From contig OZ025243.1 in the NCBI GenBank assembly GCA_964019155.1, forward strand, positions 84,827,083 through 84,891,082: a stretch of 64,000 bases of DNA, read 5' to 3'. A program made the translations under genes and the position numbers. The notes beneath the pieces are model-generated. The model made no database searches. It saw nothing but the letters and a program-made list of their open reading frames with translations, and had not been told where the DNA came from. Below, in pieces: positions 59,213-64,000 of the stretch (position 1 is the stretch's first letter; each line of letters begins with the position of its first letter). The stretch is from Osedax fenrisi (lineage: Eukaryota; Annelida; Polychaeta; Sabellida; Siboglinidae).

Positions 59213-60716
59213 ATTTACACATGTTAAACATAATTTGACACTTTGATATTATATATAATATAGAGTATAATATGGTATAATATAGTATAATATTAATATG
59301 ATTATTTCATAAATTTCTAAAAAAAATGCCTTATGTTAAAATATTATGTTTTAATATATTTTTGTAAATAGTTTTACAAAATTGAGTAAAAATACCTTAT
59401 ATTAAAATATTAAGTTTAATTACTAATTATATATATATGACTTGAATGCCGATTTATAATATACATGTAGTAATAATGGTATATATATATTATAACAGGA
59501 TATATTACTACTTATTAAATTATTACTGCAGTAAACACATAATTTTGAATGTATTTAAATTACTACTGGTATATGTATGCAAGGTTATGCATTGTTATAA
59601 AATTACAACTGAGCAACAAAATATTAATAACAATCTTTAAATCCTAAATGTGTACAATAAATACATTATTATTTTGAATATTTAATATCAATTATTGATT
59701 ATAATATATAAATTATAAAATATAATATATATTATATATATTTTTATGCCGAGCAAGCTCGACCTGGTAAGGTAAGTATATATATATATATATAGTATCA
59801 AACTATAAAATTAAGTATATTATATACAAATAAATATTATAAAATTACAACAGAATTACAACTGCGTTTAGTACATCACAAAATATTATTATATATAATT
59901 TTGGATAAAGGACATAGAGCTAGAGAGCTTTTCTCTAGCTATATAGAGCTTTATATGATATAGTATCTATATGATAAAGTATAACACCTATCAATTATAT
60001 ATGTATATATTTTTATATTTAACAATATTATTTTTATATTACCTTATTAAATCAACTTGTAATATACGATAAACAATCTAAATATTGATAAATTGTCAAT
60101 ATAGGAAGTTTAATACATAGGAAGAATTAGCAAATAATGAAGTAATTAATCAATACCGTTAATATCAATTTTCGCGCTAAACACAATTTCCACAATAACA
60201 CACTCATCGATATAAAGAAATTTCTTTGACTTAAGTCACTTTCTTTATATCGATGAACACACTTACCTACGCACTGGATATGGTGGGTGACGCAATTAGC
60301 GTGACTTTTCGTAACGCTTCATTTCATACAGTATTTACGACATGTATGATATAATACATTCGTGGAATGCTATTAACCTCTATTTATAGATATGTAGTAG
60401 AAAAACTAGAAAATATCTAATATCTATGGGTTATTAATCATATTATTTATAGTTATTTTACCTAATTATATCTTATATACATATTCCATTATAATAATGT
60501 ATATTTACAGAAATAAGTGTATAAATTAACACTAATATTTGGTATATATATATATATATATATTTGTGTGTGTATGTGTTTGTATGTGTGTGCGTATGTA
60601 TATATTATACAATTATATTGGTATATAATTCTATTAATAATAATTCTTATTGATAAGAGATATATATTATAAAATATAATATTTCACAATAGATATCGCT
60701 ATTGTAATATCCAATG
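59213..60716. other. AT-rich stretch with a repeated palindrome
   Basis: No gene recognised. Notable: (TA)n at 59779-59794 and 60542-60563, a GT-rich tract 60564-60600, and the hairpin at 60204-60256. Confidence 0.5.
60204..60256. repeat. Hairpin TCATCGATATAAAGAAA, second copy
   Basis: Perfect 17-nt arms (60204-60220, 60240-60256) with a 19-nt middle that itself contains the palindrome TGACTTAAGTCA. Same arms as the hairpin at 16134-16172. Confidence 0.8.
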
Positions 60717-60930
60717 TATTTATTTGACTTATACAATTGTATATATTAATATAAAAATTTGAATATGTATTGAATACATAAATTAATGATATCCAAAGTG
60801 TTTATTTGACCTATAAAATATACAAAATTGGAACATATATTGCATAAATAAAATAATTATATCCAAAGTGTTTATTTGACCCATAATATATACACTGGTG
60901 GAACGTTGTTATATATTTTACGTTGACGCG
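60717..60930. repeat. About 71-bp tandem repeat, three copies
   Basis: The motif ATATCCAA(A/T)GT(G/A)TTTATTTGAC occurs at 60717, 60789 and 60859 (spacing 72 and 70). Copies are diverged. Confidence 0.8.
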
Positions 60931-61029
60931 CAACGCGTTTGGTTGCTTGGGTAATAGCAAAAACTAAATAGAAATAAGATTTTCTACAGCCACATTCATA
61001 ATGGTATGATTGGAAATAATATTTGAAAT

Positions 61030-61450
61030 TAAATTCAACCTCTACATTTCCTTTATTCTATCCACTCTTTTATACGGCTGCGAAACATGGAATATAGGAA
61101 TACCTACTTGAAGAATCTAAGAAACGAGTGAATGCTTTTGAATCTAAATCACATTGAATAATGTTAAACAACACATATAGACAATGGAAGACAAATGTAT
61201 ATATCCATGAGAAAATTATATCTTGAATTGGTTTATGTGAACTTGTTTTACGGATGGTGAAAATGAAAACAATGAGTTTGTTTGGCCATGTGTCTAGACA
61301 TGATACATTGGAAAATACTATATTACAGGATCGTGTTGAAGATACAAGGAAAATAGGTCGCCCTAAAAGTAATTCGATAGACGACGTCTATAAGTTGATC
61401 GGTATGTCTACTCAATCCTTATTTGATGAAATACCGTTATAGTTGGAAGA
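61030..61450 (+). pseudogene. RTE-like LINE C-terminal remnant
   Basis: Plus strand: FYPLFYTAAKHGI-type sequence (the LYGCETW region, 61053-61090), KKRVNAFESK (61117-61145), VKMKTMSLFGHVSRHDTLEN (61254-61310; RRLxLxGHxxR block), RKIGRPKSNSIDDVYKL (GRPxxxxxDD block, 61348-61400) and stop at 61440. Interrupted upstream; inactive. The 3' part (61254-61442) is open. Confidence 0.75.
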
Positions 61451-61544
61451 TTTTGTGAATGACTCCATATCATGTTCCCCCTACGACAACTCGTCATGGG
61501 AATAGTGAATTAGTTAATTAATTATTATAAATTAATAATTAATT

Positions 61545-62370
61545 ATAATACATAACTTTCAGGGAACGAACAACGATATGTATTATTCATGTCAAAGAAA
61601 ACATTGAAGTTACAGAAATATTCGTAGGTCTATAGGAAATAGCTAATATTAAAGCAGAACCTATAGTTATAGTATATAGTAAATATACATTGTCTAAACT
61701 ATACATAGATAAGATTATTTTTGTTGTAGAGAATTTATGAGGTCATCCATATGCTGGAGCAAGTAATATGTAAGGAAGATAAAATGGTGTATAGGCTTTA
61801 ATATACCAGGAACAACCGCTAGCATATTACACCCATTTCACAGCTCATTGAGTAAACCTAGTTGTTCAATATATTACAGGAGTCTATTATATATATATAT
61901 ATGTTAACTATAGTTAATGAAATAGGATAATTGTGCTATAAGTCTATACAATTTAGAAATACTTAAAAATGTTTTCTTGTAAATTGAAGATATTAAGTAT
62001 AACTCGCTGGACCATAAGAAAGGTCTTTATAAAATATATTCTCGAATATTACAAAGAAGTGCATTCATCTTTAGATGAAATAATACATATAAATTATATT
62101 ACCTATAATCTATATGATAAATTCAGTTCAATTATGAATAAACTAGAAAGTGGCAATATATATATATAGGAAAATATAGAGAAAATATATTCCAATGTGA
62201 AAATATTGTTGACATTAATCACTAAGACCAACAAGTTTAGTTGTGAAAGAAGTTTTTAATAAGATGCGCATTATAAAGAATTATCTAAGCAATGCAATGG
62301 GGGGGGGGGAAAGACTGGATAATTTAAACTTCAAGTTGTACAGTGTACACATGCCTGTGCTAATTAGTAC
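61545..62370 (+). pseudogene. Fossil hAT (ZMYM1-like) transposase
   Basis: Plus strand, several frames: SGNEQRYVLFM, NIEVTEIFVGL (61604-61636; VxExFVGLY block), ENLRGHPYAGASNM (61729-61772; NLRGQxYDGASNM, catalytic D changed), ILSITRWTIRKV (61990-62025; TRW block), SCERSFNKMRIIKNYLSNAM (62240-62300; C-terminal dimerisation SCERSFSKL) and GERLDNL. A run of nine or ten G at 62299-62308 shifts the frame. Different subfamily from 17640-18995. No ends identified. Confidence 0.78.
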
Positions 62371-62835
62371 TTGTTTATATGGTAGGTATTTTATATATTA
62401 TTATCACACTATAAGAATAGTACAATTGAATTAGTGTTTACATAACATCATCATCGTCATCATAAGCTATATTAACTTGTCCATTGGTATGATTTACTAT
62501 TATATTCTATAATGAAATTAATTCCTGTTTACACTCTATATAGTTAATATATTAACCGGACAACTTACTTTTAAAATAATGAACAGTTAAAGGACTATAA
62601 CAAATAATTCATAATAAGCATATACATTGGAAACTAATATAATAATAACTATATATAGTAAACCATATTATAGGAGTCTGATATAGGTCTCATAAGTCTA
62701 CAACTAAAAGTTCATTGCATAAACAAGTATAATAGTGTACACATATGTATAATTCTATCATGATAGAATTAATATAAAATACCTAAATATTGTAAAGTAT
62801 GTTAAATATATATATATATTATATATATATATATA

Positions 62836-63124
62836 ATAATAATAATAATATTTATTTATTAAAATCTCATATATATATATTGAATACAATACAAATAGCG
62901 GATACAAATGGACCCCTCAAGAAGTCATAGACTTGTACATGTTATAAATAACTGTGAGAGGCCCCGGACAATACAATACAAATAGTAACATCTTTTTTCT
63001 TGTGTTTTGATTTATCGTTTATTAAGTTCTTTATAAACACAAGAGAAAATCAAGAACTGCCTGGAGTCGAACCCGGGACCTCTGGCTTACTAGCTTTTGG
63101 TTGTCCCTCTGAGCCATCGACCCC
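62836..63124 (-). mobile_element. tRNA-headed SINE-like element
   Basis: On the minus strand 63124-63052 reads like a tRNA: TCGATGGCTCAGAGGGACA contains an A box (TGGCTCAGAGGG) and GGTCCCGGGTTCGACTCC a B box (GGTTCGACTCC), with spacing suitable for RNA polymerase III. The acceptor and T stems do not pair properly, so it is not a working tRNA. A ~200-bp body follows, with tttgtatccgctatttgtat (also found near 27333), ending in an (ATT)n tail at 62836-62850. The SINE call is inference from head, length and tail. Confidence 0.55.
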
Positions 63125-63127
63125 AGA

Positions 63128-63185
<58 letters not shown>

Positions 63186-64000
63186 ATAAACACGATTATA
63201 TATAGTATATAGGTTATATATATAATCACGAATTTATTCAATTCAAAATATAACCTATATTTTATTTTTGAATTAATATGTCCCGGTTCTACATGTATAC
63301 AACTCAACTAGGTATGTTGTACCTATGTATGTTTATAAACATATATATATATATATATATATATAATAATATATATCCAATGTATATAACATATTTATTA
63401 ATGTATAATAACATATCTTTTTATAGATAATGATATATAATAATTAATATTTGTTATTAATATAACTAAGCATTATATAATTATAATACAATTAACCCAT
63501 AAGTATATTTTGGAAACAATATATAAATTAAAAGAATATATACAACTAGGATATATACAAACTATAGTAGGTTATATATATGTTATATATAAGTTATATA
63601 TAAACCTATATAGGTTTATAACAATTAATATAAAAATGTAATTAATGTACTTTTATTTTAATAATGAATATAGGTTATTAGTAATTAGTTATTAGTAACT
63701 ATTATAGCTTATTTTGTTTAATTTAAATAAGTTACCTAAATAATTGTTTTATAATATATATTACTTAAATTAAAATATCAAACTAGGATATATTTATACC
63801 TAGATATATTTATTAATTAATTATAAAACTATAATTATAAAATAAAATATTTAAACATGGTTGTTTATTATATATTCTGTCAATATATATTTTATTTATT
63901 AAATTTATATTTTCGATAAAATATTATATTAACAATAGGTATTTATATAATATATTAAATATATATATATATTGTATATATAATATATAATTTATATATA
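63125..64000. other. AT-rich end of the window, no genes
   Basis: (TA)n at 63132-63183 and 63340-63363, and an imperfect inverted repeat (cacgattatatata...tataatcacgaattt, 63190-63234). No gene or element recognised beyond that. Confidence 0.6.

Noticed and set aside
63052..63124. Functional tRNA gene on the minus strand
   Set aside because: Promoter boxes are present but acceptor and T stems do not pair; better explained as a SINE head.

Overview
The window is a very AT-rich, repeat-dominated piece of an animal (metazoan) nuclear genome. Evidence: spliced protein-coding sequence with GT-AG introns; several clades of APE-type non-LTR retrotransposons (L2/CR1-like and RTE-like); hAT (ZMYM1-like) transposase fossils; TA- or TTA-flanked MITEs; a tRNA-headed SINE-like unit; and long (TA)n, (TAA)n, (GA)n and (TTAGTA)n tracts. 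A membrane-anchored WSCD-type sulfotransferase points to an invertebrate animal; the phylum cannot be fixed from the sequence. There is one 200-N scaffold gap (31699-31898).

Layout. 1-10410 is a giant imperfect palindrome: position 1 pairs with position 10410, and the arms run inward through about 3 kb. The arms are interrupted differently by TA-flanked MITEs (A at 1198-1873, B at 6895-7775, C at 7859-9414), and a 5'-truncated LINE (ORF 3096-5555) sits in the centre. Both arms carry the same fossil reverse transcriptase. 12.5-15.5 kb holds a broken minus-strand LINE with a MITE (D) and other fragments inside it. 17.0-21.3 kb is a three-level nest: RTE-like LINE, then a hAT element with an 8-bp target duplication, then a 218-bp MITE. 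22.1-22.7 kb is a GC-rich 57-bp minisatellite. 23.4-27.2 kb is a nearly intact L2/CR1-like LINE. 28.0-41.7 kb is one huge simple-sequence block: (TTAGTA)n, (GA)n, then a 16-bp minisatellite of about 600 copies. 42.0-46.5 kb is a second L2-like copy with a full-length RTE-like LINE inserted in its 3' UTR (10-bp target duplication). 48-51.2 kb and 61-62.4 kb carry decayed LINE and hAT remnants. 56.0-59.2 kb holds a minus-strand LINE with an open 818-codon ORF2.

The one host gene recognised is a minus-strand sulfotransferase: first coding exon 46642-46933, second exon 41720-41860, terminal exon 15876-16098. The splice phases of exons 1 and 2 match exactly. The middle exon or exons (3'-phosphate-binding region) were not found. 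Its intron 2 holds the whole simple-sequence block. Read in the gene's direction, the 16-bp satellite is a pyrimidine tract ending in TTTAG, i.e. hundreds of 3'-splice-site look-alikes beginning about 30 nt after the exon 2 donor; further along the same intron the (TTAGTA)n tract reads as (TACTAA)n, which resembles a branch point.

The assembly contains a false duplication here: exon 2 and the edge of the satellite occur on both sides of the N gap. No bacterial-type operon, CRISPR or viral genome is present.
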